In this document: piece by piece, positions 1-7,921 of the stretch
How the letters are laid out: each line of letters opens with the position of its first letter
Position numbering within the stretch: position 1 is the first letter of the stretch
Source of the DNA: an uncultured Oscillospiraceae bacterium
Lineage (GTDB): Bacteria > Bacillota > Clostridia > Oscillospirales > Oscillospiraceae
Reading direction: 5' to 3'
Length of the DNA stretch: 64,000 nucleotides
NCBI GenBank assembly: GCA_905234855.1
Contig: CAJOIU010000004.1
Location: 1 to 64,000 of the forward strand
Notes under the pieces: generated by a model
Databases searched by the model: none
Seen by the model: the letters and a program-made list of their open reading frames with translations, nothing else
Told to the model about the DNA's origin: nothing
Position numbers and translations under genes: made by a program

Positions 1-21
1 GGTGGTTATCAAGGTGGACAT
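1..21 (-). CDS. Start of a gene running off the left window edge (MSTLITT...)
   Basis: Reverse complement reads CCCGGAGGTACCATCCACC-ATG-TCC-ACC-TTG-ATA-ACC-ACC: a GGAGG Shine-Dalgarno about 11 nt before ATG, directly downstream of the 67-1986 gene. Confidence 0.35.
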
Positions 22-66
22 GGTGGATGGTACCTCCGGGGTGCGGTGAGTTGGGCGGGGCGTCCG

Positions 67-1986
67 TCAATCGGCGGCGCTGTCCTCGGCAAAGCCCTCG
101 TAGGGCAGCTCGATCTCGCCCGCGTCTGTCGCGGCGAAATAGGCGTTCAGATCGGACGCGAGCTTCGAAGTGTAAAGCGTGCGCGTGGGCGCGGCCAGAT
201 GATAGTCGTCGTCGAAGAACACGGCGGGCTCATAGATGGCGTCCTTGATGTCGCCGAGGATGTTGATGTTGTAGTTTTCGTCGAGATAGGACTGGAAGGC
301 GTCCATGGCCTCGTCGGTCTGATAGTCATAGAGGGAGTTGCGGTTGAGCGGCGTGAACGCCATGGCGTAGTCGATGCCGTTTTGCTGCAGCTTCCAGTAT
401 TGGACGTTGCTGTAGTAGATCATGAAGTCGTATTCCGGCCAGCCGTCGCCGAGATAGATCTTGCGGCCGTTCGTAAAGCTGTCGGAGCCGTTGGCGCGGG
501 TAACGACGTTCAGCGTGCCCTGAATGTCGTAATAGCCGTTCGGCGCGAGGGAGCTGACGTAGTCCTCATAGGTCATGGGGCTCATATCCCGCCGCGCGTC
601 GAGGTAGGAGTTGAAGGAGTCGTAGAGCATGTTGTACTTTGCGGCGTTCACCCAGCTGAAGATGTTGTAGCAGCTTTCAAAGGAGCGGAAGGTCTCCCAG
701 CGACACTGCACGCCGCCGAGCTGCCAGTAGCTGTATTCGATGATCTGCAGCAGGAAGTCGCCCTCCTTCATGAAGCGCATCGCCCAGTCGCTCGTCATAT
801 TGAAAAGGTTCGCGCCGTTGGAGCCGCAGTTCAGCACGAGATAGTCCCGGTTGAGCTCGGATTCGAGCTGCTCCGCGTCTACGGCATAGGTGGTGGAGGA
901 GCCGCCGAGGACGATCATCTTCGGCCGGTCGGAGTCCTTCCAGTAGTTCATGATCTCGATCTTCTTCGTGTGGTTGTTGAACCAGTTCGAATACCGCGGC
1001 ATGGTGGCGGCGCTGAAATAGACGGAATAGAGCCACCAGTCCTCATTGAAGGAGGCGTCGGAGAGGTAATCGAGGGAATCAAAAAGCACGAGGCTGTGAA
1101 GGTTCTCGCAGTTGTTGCAGGAATAGTCCTCGATCACGCGGATGGAGGAGGGGAAGACAATGCTCGTAATGGTGTCGTTTTCGGAAAACGCGCCCGCGGC
1201 CACGCCGACGACGGGTTCGTTGTTATAGGTGGAAGGGATGCTGACGGATTCACCGCCGGTATAGCCGGTGATGAACCAGCCGCCCCGGGAGTTGTCGTAT
1301 TCGAAGGTAAAATCGCTGGCCGGATTCTGCTCGCTCCAGATGCAGTAGAGCTCGATGACCTCGTCGGTGTCCTCGAAGGCCTTGCCGCCGATGTTATAGA
1401 ACTCGCCGGAATTGTCCGCCTCGGTGTTGTAGCCGATGAGGGTATAGCCCTCGCGCTCGAAGTAGCCCATCTCCGGCAGGGTGTTGGGATAGAGGTAATA
1501 GGCGAGGGAGAAATCGTCCCAGAGGGTATCCGTGGTGGAGACGAGGTTTTCCTCGGCGCAGTCGGTGGCGCCGATCACGGTGCCGCCGTTCGTGTGGTAG
1601 CGGACGAGGGCGGTGTCATGATCGCGGAAATTGGCAAAAAGCCATGTATCGCCCGTGATGGGGAAGGTATAGTCCTTATCATAGCTCACGATAACGCCGC
1701 CGTCGGAGAGATAGCCGCCGGAGGTCCAGCAGAAAAATGCGCTGCTGTCGGAGGGAACGGCATGGGCGGTGATCTCCGTTCCGGCGTCATAATAGCCCTG
1801 CACGGTCTCGCTGTAGATGTTGCCCTCCGCGCCGTCGTAGGTCATGCCGAAGGAAAACCGGCCGTCGCCGCCGTCGATGGACACCCCGTCGATGGAGATG
1901 GTCACGTCTGAACAGGCACAGAGCAAAGCGATCATGAGGATCGCGAGGAGAATGGGGATGATTCTTTTCAAGGCTTTTCCCTCCAA
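67..1986 (-). CDS. Lipoprotein with InlB/Listeria-Bacteroides-like repeat, BspA-type LRR and C-terminal SGNH/DltD-like domain
   Basis: Lipobox IALLCAC; YHTNGG...REGYTLIGYNTEADNSG repeat; GYTGGESVSIPSTYNNEPVVGVAAGAFSENDTITSIVFPSSI LRR; KMIVLGGSSTTYAVDAEQLESELNRDYLVLNCGSNGAN SGNH-like block. Confidence 0.75.
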   Translation of the reverse strand: MEGKALKRIIPILLAILMIALLCACSDVTISIDGVSIDGGDGRFSFGMTYDGAEGNIYSETVQGYYDAGTEITAHAVPSDSSAFFCWTSGGYLSDGGVIVSYDKDYTFPITGDTWLFANFRDHDTALVRYHTNGGTVIGATDCAEENLVSTTDTLWDDFSLAYYLYPNTLPEMGYFEREGYTLIGYNTEADNSGEFYNIGGKAFEDTDEVIELYCIWSEQNPASDFTFEYDNSRGGWFITGYTGGESVSIPSTYNNEPVVGVAAGAFSENDTITSIVFPSSIRVIEDYSCNNCENLHSLVLFDSLDYLSDASFNEDWWLYSVYFSAATMPRYSNWFNNHTKKIEIMNYWKDSDRPKMIVLGGSSTTYAVDAEQLESELNRDYLVLNCGSNGANLFNMTSDWAMRFMKEGDFLLQIIEYSYWQLGGVQCRWETFRSFESCYNIFSWVNAAKYNMLYDSFNSYLDARRDMSPMTYEDYVSSLAPNGYYDIQGTLNVVTRANGSDSFTNGRKIYLGDGWPEYDFMIYYSNVQYWKLQQNGIDYAMAFTPLNRNSLYDYQTDEAMDAFQSYLDENYNINILGDIKDAIYEPAVFFDDDYHLAAPTRTLYTSKLASDLNAYFAATDAGEIELPYEGFAEDSAAD

Positions 1987-2140
1987 ACCGGGCAGGCGCC
2001 GGCGTCAAATATCACAGAATATGAGCTATTGTACCGAAATCATATAATACGTCAAAATAAGGAGAAATTCAACTCCAAATTCCCCCTTGCCGCCAGTATG
2101 AAAAATCTTTAATATAGGAACGCGCCGAAGCGCCGCGGGC

Positions 2141-2169
2141 TTGACAGGATCGAAGGCGAAGGGTTACAA
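2141..2169 (+). promoter_or_regulatory. Sigma-A type promoter for the tailoring operon
   Basis: TTGACA, 17-nt spacer, TTACAA (then T). Confidence 0.6.
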
Positions 2170-2220
2170 TCAGCGGTGGCGGATGACCAGTATACGTTGC
2201 ATGGAAGAGAGAAACCGGCT

Positions 2221-3699
2221 ATGAGCAGCATCATCGAGTATCTTGACGCCTCCTGTGAGGCGTATCCGAAGGCCGTGGCCGTAGCCGACGGCGCCCGCGG
2301 GCTCACCTTTGAGGCGCTGCGCCGGATGGCGTGGGGGCTCGGCGGCTTTTTGCTGGAAAAGGGCGTTTGCGGACAGGCCGTGGGCGTCTATGCCCAGCGG
2401 AAGGCGGAGGTCATCGCTGCGATGCTCGGCTGCGCCGTTTCTGGGAACTCTTATGTCCCCCTCAATCCCGATGCCCCGGCGGAGAAGACGAAAAAGATCC
2501 TCGCCCACGCGGGCGTGCAAGTGATCCTCGGCTTTGCCGACGGCGAATACGACGGCGCGGATGCGGGCTGCGAGTATATCCGCATGGACGGAGAGTGTTT
2601 TCCTGTATCCGACACCCGGCCGGATGTGACCGTCCGCGGGGAGGACACGCTCTATATCATCTATACCTCCGGCTCCACCGGCGAGCCGAAGGGCATTCGC
2701 AAGAGCCATGGCTCCGTGGTGGATTTCATCGAGGCCTATGTTCGGGAGCTGGGCTTTACCCATGAAGAGATCCTCGGCAACCAGACGCCGTTCTGCTTCG
2801 ATGCCTCGGCCAAGGATATCTATCTCATGCTTAAGACCGGCGCGCGGATGGAGATCATCCCCTCGGAGAAATTTATCTTCCCCGTGCAGCTCATCGAGTA
2901 TCTGAACGAGAAGAAGATCACCTTTATCTCTTGGGTGCCTTCGGCGCTGGCCATTGTGGCGCGGCTGCGCACCTTCCGGGATATCCTGCCGACGACGGTG
3001 CGGCGCGTAGCCTTCGTGGGGGAGGTGTTCCCCGTCAAAGACCTCGAGGCGTGGCGCACGGCTCTGCCGGAGCTCGAATATATCAATCTATACGGCTCCT
3101 CGGAGCTGGCGGGCGTTTGCGCTCTCTACCGCATCCCCAAGCACATTCCCTGCCCGCCCGCGCTGCCCATTGGCAAGCCGCTGGGAAATTCGAAAATCTA
3201 TCTTTGGGAGGATGGGAAGCTTGTCCCGGATCGGGGGGAGATGCTCGTGGCCAGCGCCGCGCTGGCGGACGAGTATATCCACGACCCGGAAAAGACCGCC
3301 GTCACCTTTACGGAGATCGAGATCGACGGGAAACCCACCCGGGTGTTGCATACCGGCGACTGGGCAAGATATGACGAAAACGGCGACCTCGTGTTCATTT
3401 CCCGGGGCGACGGGCAGATCAAATATAAGGGCTACCGCATCGAGCTCGGCGAGATCGAGGCGGCGGTGAATGCGCTCGATTTCATCGGCCGCGCCTGCTG
3501 CCTGTATAACGCCGAGAAGGAGCGGATCACCGTTTTCTGCACCACCGATCGCGATGGGCTGAGGCTGCGCGACCTGAACGCCGCCCTTGAGGGACGGCTC
3601 GTGGATTATATGCTGCCCCGCCGTCTTGTCGTGCTGGACGAGATGCCGCTCAACGCCAACGGCAAGATCGACCGGCCGTATCTGAAAACCATGCTGTGA
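2221..3699 (+). CDS. DltA/NRPS-like amino acid adenylation enzyme (standalone A domain)
   Basis: YTSGSTGEPKG, FCFDASAKDIYL, NLYGSSE, HTGDWARYDENGD, YKGYRIELGEIE, NANGKIDR core motifs. Start moved to ATG 2221 because the promoter would place the transcription start near 2176. Confidence 0.9.
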   Translation: MSSIIEYLDASCEAYPKAVAVADGARGLTFEALRRMAWGLGGFLLEKGVCGQAVGVYAQRKAEVIAAMLGCAVSGNSYVPLNPDAPAEKTKKILAHAGVQVILGFADGEYDGADAGCEYIRMDGECFPVSDTRPDVTVRGEDTLYIIYTSGSTGEPKGIRKSHGSVVDFIEAYVRELGFTHEEILGNQTPFCFDASAKDIYLMLKTGARMEIIPSEKFIFPVQLIEYLNEKKITFISWVPSALAIVARLRTFRDILPTTVRRVAFVGEVFPVKDLEAWRTALPELEYINLYGSSELAGVCALYRIPKHIPCPPALPIGKPLGNSKIYLWEDGKLVPDRGEMLVASAALADEYIHDPEKTAVTFTEIEIDGKPTRVLHTGDWARYDENGDLVFISRGDGQIKYKGYRIELGEIEAAVNALDFIGRACCLYNAEKERITVFCTTDRDGLRLRDLNAALEGRLVDYMLPRRLVVLDEMPLNANGKIDRPYLKTML

Positions 3700-3708
3700 G
3701 GAAAGCTT

Positions 3709-4881
3709 ATGACGAATGAAACGCTGCTGGCGCTGGCCAAGGAATACGGAACGCCCCTGTATGTCTTCGACGCGGACGCCTTCCAAAAGCGGGCTGCGCT
3801 CGTAAAAAATGCAATGGGGGAGGGGATCGCCCTCTGCTATTCCATGAAGGCCAACCCCTTTTTGCTGCGCTGTCTGCCCGAAGAGATTTCCATGCTGGAG
3901 GTGTGCAGTCCCGGCGAGCTGACCGTGTGCGAGAACGCGGGCGCCGATCTGACGCGCATCGTTTTTTCCGGCGTGAACAAGACCCGGGAATGCGTTGAGC
4001 GGGCGATGGACGACCGTGTGAACGTGTTCACCGCGGAAAGCCCGCTGCACTGCGAACATATCGAGGCGGCCGCCGCTGCCCGGGGGATCACCGTGCCGGT
4101 GCTTATGCGCCTGACCTCCGATAACCAGTTCGGCATGGACGAGGACGTGATCGTGTCGCTCGCTGCGGCGCGGGATCAGGCGTATCCCCATATCGACTTC
4201 GTCGGCCTGCATTATTTTTCCGGCACGCTCAAAAAACGCCCCACCCTCATCGGCCGTGAGCTGGATAAGATGGACGTGCTGGCGCGTCGTGTGAAGGAAG
4301 AGGCGGGTATCACGCTTACCCGCATGGAATACGGCCCCGGCCTCTGGATCGACTATTTCGGCGACGACCCGGACGGCGCGGAGGAGGCTCTGCTCGCGGA
4401 GGCGGCGGAGGTCATCCGGCCGATGGGCGAGAAATACGATCTCACCGTGGAGATGGGGCGGTTTTATTCCGCGCCCTGCGGCGCGTATCTCACGACCGTT
4501 ATGGACACGAAAACGAACTGCGGCTACAACTACGCTATCGTGGACGGCGGCCTGCATCAGATGAACTACGACGGACAGATGAAGGGAACGCAGGTGCCCG
4601 ATATCCGCTGCTTGACAGGCGCCGCGGGCGAGGAGAGCGACTGGTGCATCTGCGGCAGCCTCTGCACGCCGAACGATGTTTTGGTACGCCGGGTTTCGAT
4701 GCATGCCCCGATGCGGGGCGATATTCTGGCCTTCTGCCGGACAGGCGCCTATTCCATCAACGAGGGCTTCGCGTTCCTCCTGAGCCGCGATCTTCCCGCG
4801 GTGGTGATTTATTCGGAGAAAAACGGCGCGCATGTCGCCCGTGAGCATATAAGGCTCGATCCTCTCAATACCCCGAAATAA
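3709..4881 (+). CDS. Fold-type III PLP-dependent decarboxylase/racemase family (DapDC/ODC-like)
   Basis: CYSMKANP PLP-lysine motif, GLHYFSG, EYGPGLW, CGSLCTPNDVL C-terminal motif. Confidence 0.85.
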   Translation: MTNETLLALAKEYGTPLYVFDADAFQKRAALVKNAMGEGIALCYSMKANPFLLRCLPEEISMLEVCSPGELTVCENAGADLTRIVFSGVNKTRECVERAMDDRVNVFTAESPLHCEHIEAAAAARGITVPVLMRLTSDNQFGMDEDVIVSLAAARDQAYPHIDFVGLHYFSGTLKKRPTLIGRELDKMDVLARRVKEEAGITLTRMEYGPGLWIDYFGDDPDGAEEALLAEAAEVIRPMGEKYDLTVEMGRFYSAPCGAYLTTVMDTKTNCGYNYAIVDGGLHQMNYDGQMKGTQVPDIRCLTGAAGEESDWCICGSLCTPNDVLVRRVSMHAPMRGDILAFCRTGAYSINEGFAFLLSRDLPAVVIYSEKNGAHVAREHIRLDPLNTPK

Positions 4882-4896
4882 AGAAGGAGTCACACC

Positions 4897-5502
4897 ATGG
4901 ATATCGACTATTTTTCCAACAAAGAGCTGCGTGAGATGGGCTTCAAAAAGCTCGGAAAACGCGTGCTGATCTGCCGCACCTGCAAGATCTATCACACCGA
5001 TCAGATCGAGATCGGCGACGATGTGGAGATCGACGATTTCACCATCCTGAACGGCACCATCTCCATCGGCAATCACATCCACATCAGCTCCAACTGCGAG
5101 CTTTACAGCGGCGAGTCCCGCATCGAGATCGCGGACTATGTCGGCATCTCGTCCCATTGCTCGTTCTACGGCATCACAGACGATTATGTAGGGCCGTATA
5201 TGAACAACCCCACCGTGCCGCCCCGCTTCCGCAATCTCACCGAGGAGCCGGTCATCATCGACAAGCATGTTCTGATCGCCACCCACAGCGTCGTGCTGCC
5301 GGGCGTGCATATCGGCGAGGGCTGCTCCTTCGGCGCGCACGCCATGATCTCGAAGTCCACCGAGCCTTGGGGCGTTTATGTCGGCTGTCCCGCTCGGCGC
5401 ATCAAGGAGCGCGACCGGGGCATTCTGGAAAAATGCCGCCAGCTTGAGGAGAGCGAGGCTGCCCGCAAGGAGCGCGCCGCCGCCAGAAAAGCCAAGCTTT
5501 GA
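4897..5502 (+). CDS. Left-handed beta-helix (hexapeptide) acyltransferase
   Basis: Hexapeptide repeats (IEIGDDVEIDDF, ISIGNHIHI, VVLPGVHIGEGCSFGAHAMIS, VYVGCPARRI). Confidence 0.88.
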   Translation: MDIDYFSNKELREMGFKKLGKRVLICRTCKIYHTDQIEIGDDVEIDDFTILNGTISIGNHIHISSNCELYSGESRIEIADYVGISSHCSFYGITDDYVGPYMNNPTVPPRFRNLTEEPVIIDKHVLIATHSVVLPGVHIGEGCSFGAHAMISKSTEPWGVYVGCPARRIKERDRGILEKCRQLEESEAARKERAAARKAKL

Positions 5503-5529
5503 AAAACCAAATTTGGAGGATTATACAAA

Positions 5530-5754
5530 ATGCGCGAACAAGTTTTAGAGATCCTGCTGGATGTCGTCCCCGATGTGGACTTTGAAAATGAGGTCGATCT
5601 CATCGCCGGAAAGATCATCGACTCCTTTGCTGTCGTCGCCATGGTGAACGAGCTGAACGACGAGCTGGATATCGACATTCCCTCCCGCGAGATCCTGCCG
5701 GAAAACTTCTACAGCCTCGATACCATCGTGAAGCTGGTGGAGAAGTATAGCTGA
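5530..5754 (+). CDS. Acyl/peptidyl carrier protein (DltC-like)
   Basis: 74 aa, helix pattern and candidate phosphopantetheine Ser in KIIDSFAVV. Confidence 0.85.
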   Translation: MREQVLEILLDVVPDVDFENEVDLIAGKIIDSFAVVAMVNELNDELDIDIPSREILPENFYSLDTIVKLVEKYS

Positions 5755-5769
5755 TCCGAAGACAAAAAA

Positions 5770-5808
5770 GGGCTGCCGCACCATTTGGTATGCGGCAGTC
5801 CTTTATTA
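5770..5808. terminator. Bidirectional intrinsic terminator
   Basis: gggctgccgca / tgcggcagtcc 11-bp stem flanked by A and T tracts, between convergent genes. Confidence 0.8.
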
Positions 5809-5810
5809 TT

Positions 5811-6200
5811 TTACCGGCGGGTATCCGTTTCGTTTCCGATATAACCGTCGCGGTCGGTGACAGTGCCGTCCGCCGCGCTGCCCATGCCGTCAGTCATATC
5901 CTCGACAGCGTTGCCCGCGCCGTTCACGATATCACCGACGGCGTCGCCGGCGCCGCGCACCGCGTCGCCCACTGCGTCGCCCGCGCCCCGGGCGGCGTCG
6001 CCGATGGCGCCTCCGATGCCGGTATCGGTGCCGTTACGATCCGGCGCGGCAGTAGCCGCGGGAGCTGTCGTGGCAGTCGCCGCGGGACTGGGGGTAGTGC
6101 GCGCCTCTTCGCGGCGCATGGTTCTCGTGTTCGTGCCGCAGGCGGTCAGAGCGGAAAGCAGCAGCGCTGCCGCCGCGAAAATGGAAATTATGGATTTCAT
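5811..6200 (-). CDS. Small repeat-containing lipoprotein
   Basis: MKSIISIFAAAALLLSALTACG lipobox, then GAGDAVGD-type repeats. Start trimmed to ATG 6200. Confidence 0.65.
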   Translation of the reverse strand: MKSIISIFAAAALLLSALTACGTNTRTMRREEARTTPSPAATATTAPAATAAPDRNGTDTGIGGAIGDAARGAGDAVGDAVRGAGDAVGDIVNGAGNAVEDMTDGMGSAADGTVTDRDGYIGNETDTRR

Positions 6201-6341
6201 CCTTTTGCCTCCGATTGTTTTGAAAGTTACGGGCATAGTATGACCGAATCGAAGGCTTTTTTTCACGGCGGTGCAATTTGCATGATTTTGTAAAAAAACG
6301 GAACCGCCTAAGCGATCCCGTTTCGATATTTGATTTGACTG

Positions 6342-7013
6342 TCAGATCACACCCGCGAGGACGAGAGCCAGCAGCACGAAGGTCGCAAGAAGAACGAGAG
6401 TGACGAGGATCACGCCCCATTTGGTGCTGCGCTTTGCGCCGGAGGAGGATTCCTCCACGAGATGCGCCCGGCGCAGGGCGGTGACGATGGGCTTGTAGAG
6501 CAGCATGGTGAGCGTGGCGTTGATGCCGCCCTTGACGAGGTTGAAGGGCAAAAACACCGGGATCAGCATGGCGGCCACGGCGCTGCGGGGATAGCCCATA
6601 TAGATCGGCGTAATGAGGTAGTTCCAAAGGAGCATCAGCGCCGTCATGAGCAGAACGCCGCCCACGAGGCCGAGAATCGCGCCCTTCATGCTGTGATCGC
6701 GCTTATAGATCACCGCGGCGGTGCAGGCGAAGGCACAGCTTGCAAGCACGTTCATCACAAGGCCGATGAAGCCGGTGCTGCTGATGGTGAGCATCTCCAC
6801 GAGGGACACGACGACCGTGATGGCGACCGCTGCGAGGGGTCCCATCATGAAGCCGCCGATGACGATGACAACGTCCTTCAGGTCGAAGGACAAAAAGCCG
6901 GAAACCGTTGGGAATACGTTGGAGATGAGCTTTGCCACGAAGGCGATGGCGCACAGCATGGCGAGGGTGGCGAGGGTTTTGGCGCTGATGTGTTTGGTGC
7001 TTGTGTTTTTCAT
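6342..7013 (-). CDS. ribU: ECF transporter S component, riboflavin (RibU-type)
   Basis: Multi-TM S-component (ISNVFPTVSGFLSFDLKDVVIVIGGFMMGP...); directly downstream of an FMN riboswitch. Start trimmed to MKNTSTKH. Confidence 0.85.
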   Translation of the reverse strand: MKNTSTKHISAKTLATLAMLCAIAFVAKLISNVFPTVSGFLSFDLKDVVIVIGGFMMGPLAAVAITVVVSLVEMLTISSTGFIGLVMNVLASCAFACTAAVIYKRDHSMKGAILGLVGGVLLMTALMLLWNYLITPIYMGYPRSAVAAMLIPVFLPFNLVKGGINATLTMLLYKPIVTALRRAHLVEESSSGAKRSTKWGVILVTLVLLATFVLLALVLAGVI

Positions 7014-7043
7014 GGTTTTCTCCGCGTCTTGTAAATTAGGGCA

Positions 7044-7076
7044 AAAGAAAAACACCCGGAAAACCTTCCGGGCGCG
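7044..7076 (-). terminator. Riboswitch-associated intrinsic terminator
   Basis: Minus strand CGCCCGGAAGGTTTTCCGGGTGTTTTTC between aptamer and start codon. Confidence 0.8.
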
Positions 7077-7108
7077 CAAAGAATATGGATGAGGGAACAT
7101 CCTCGATC

Positions 7109-7219
7109 CGTCCTCTTCCATCCAGACTGTAACTGTCGGCGCCGTGATTTCAACGGCTCAACGCTTTCGCGCTCGCGGGCTGTACCGCCGGTGGGGACTT
7201 TCACCCCGCCCTGAAGACG
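7109..7219 (-). promoter_or_regulatory. FMN riboswitch (RFN element)
   Basis: Minus strand CGTCTTCAGGGCGGGGTGAAAGTCCCCACCGGCGGTACAGCCCGCGAGCG...GCCGACAGTTACAGTCTGGATGGAAGAGGACG matches the RFN consensus. Confidence 0.96.
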
Positions 7220-7290
7220 GTATTATTATAGCACGGGAATCACAGATTGCAATACCCTAACCGAAAAATGTATGGTATAATCAAAGCGCT

Positions 7291-7818
7291 ATGATGAAAC
7301 GTGAGATCACCTGCTGCTTCACGGGGCACCGCACAGCGAAGCTGCCGTGGGGCGAAAATGAGGACGCGCCGGACTGCCGGCGGCTGAAAGCCGCGATCGC
7401 AGATGTGCTGGAGGCGGTGTATACGGCGGGCTATCGCTGCTTCTTCTGCGGCATGGCCGACGGCGCGGATATGTATTTCGGCGAGGCGGTCGCTGCGCTG
7501 CGGGAGGAGCATCCCGATGTGAGGCTGGAGGCGGCGGTCCCCTTTCCCGGGCAGGAGCGGCGGCTTTCCGCGGCGGGACAGGCTCGGTATATCCGCCTCA
7601 AGCAGCGGTGTGATGCGGTTACGGTGATTCGTCCGAAATATACCCGGGGCTGCATGATGGAGCGCAACCGCTATATGGTGGATCGCTCCGCGCTGCTCAT
7701 CGCGGTCTATGACGGACGGCAGGGCGGAACGAAAAGCACGATCCACTATGCTGCGGCGCGGGGACTGGAGATCATCGAGCTGCCCGTGACCGGGCTGCCT
7801 GAGGAGTCGGCGGACTGA
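7291..7818 (+). CDS. SLOG-family (DUF1273/YpsA-like) protein
   Basis: CCFTGHRTAKLPWG start, GMADGADMYFGEAV, GGTKSTIHYA. Confidence 0.75.
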   Translation: MMKREITCCFTGHRTAKLPWGENEDAPDCRRLKAAIADVLEAVYTAGYRCFFCGMADGADMYFGEAVAALREEHPDVRLEAAVPFPGQERRLSAAGQARYIRLKQRCDAVTVIRPKYTRGCMMERNRYMVDRSALLIAVYDGRQGGTKSTIHYAAARGLEIIELPVTGLPEESAD

Positions 7819-7921
7819 TTTGGCGGTAATTATAAGATTTTTTCCGCAGAATGCTTGTTGAAAACAGACCGCGAGTATGGTAAGATAAGATATCAAAATA
7901 TGTTTTGCAGGAGGTGAGCAT

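Noticed and set aside
3088-5340. 750-aa minus-strand ORF
   Set aside because: Antisense to the adenylation enzyme, PLP enzyme and acyltransferase; no recognisable motifs.
7010-7204. 64-aa minus-strand ORF over the FMN riboswitch
   Set aside because: Entirely within the aptamer and terminator; not a gene.
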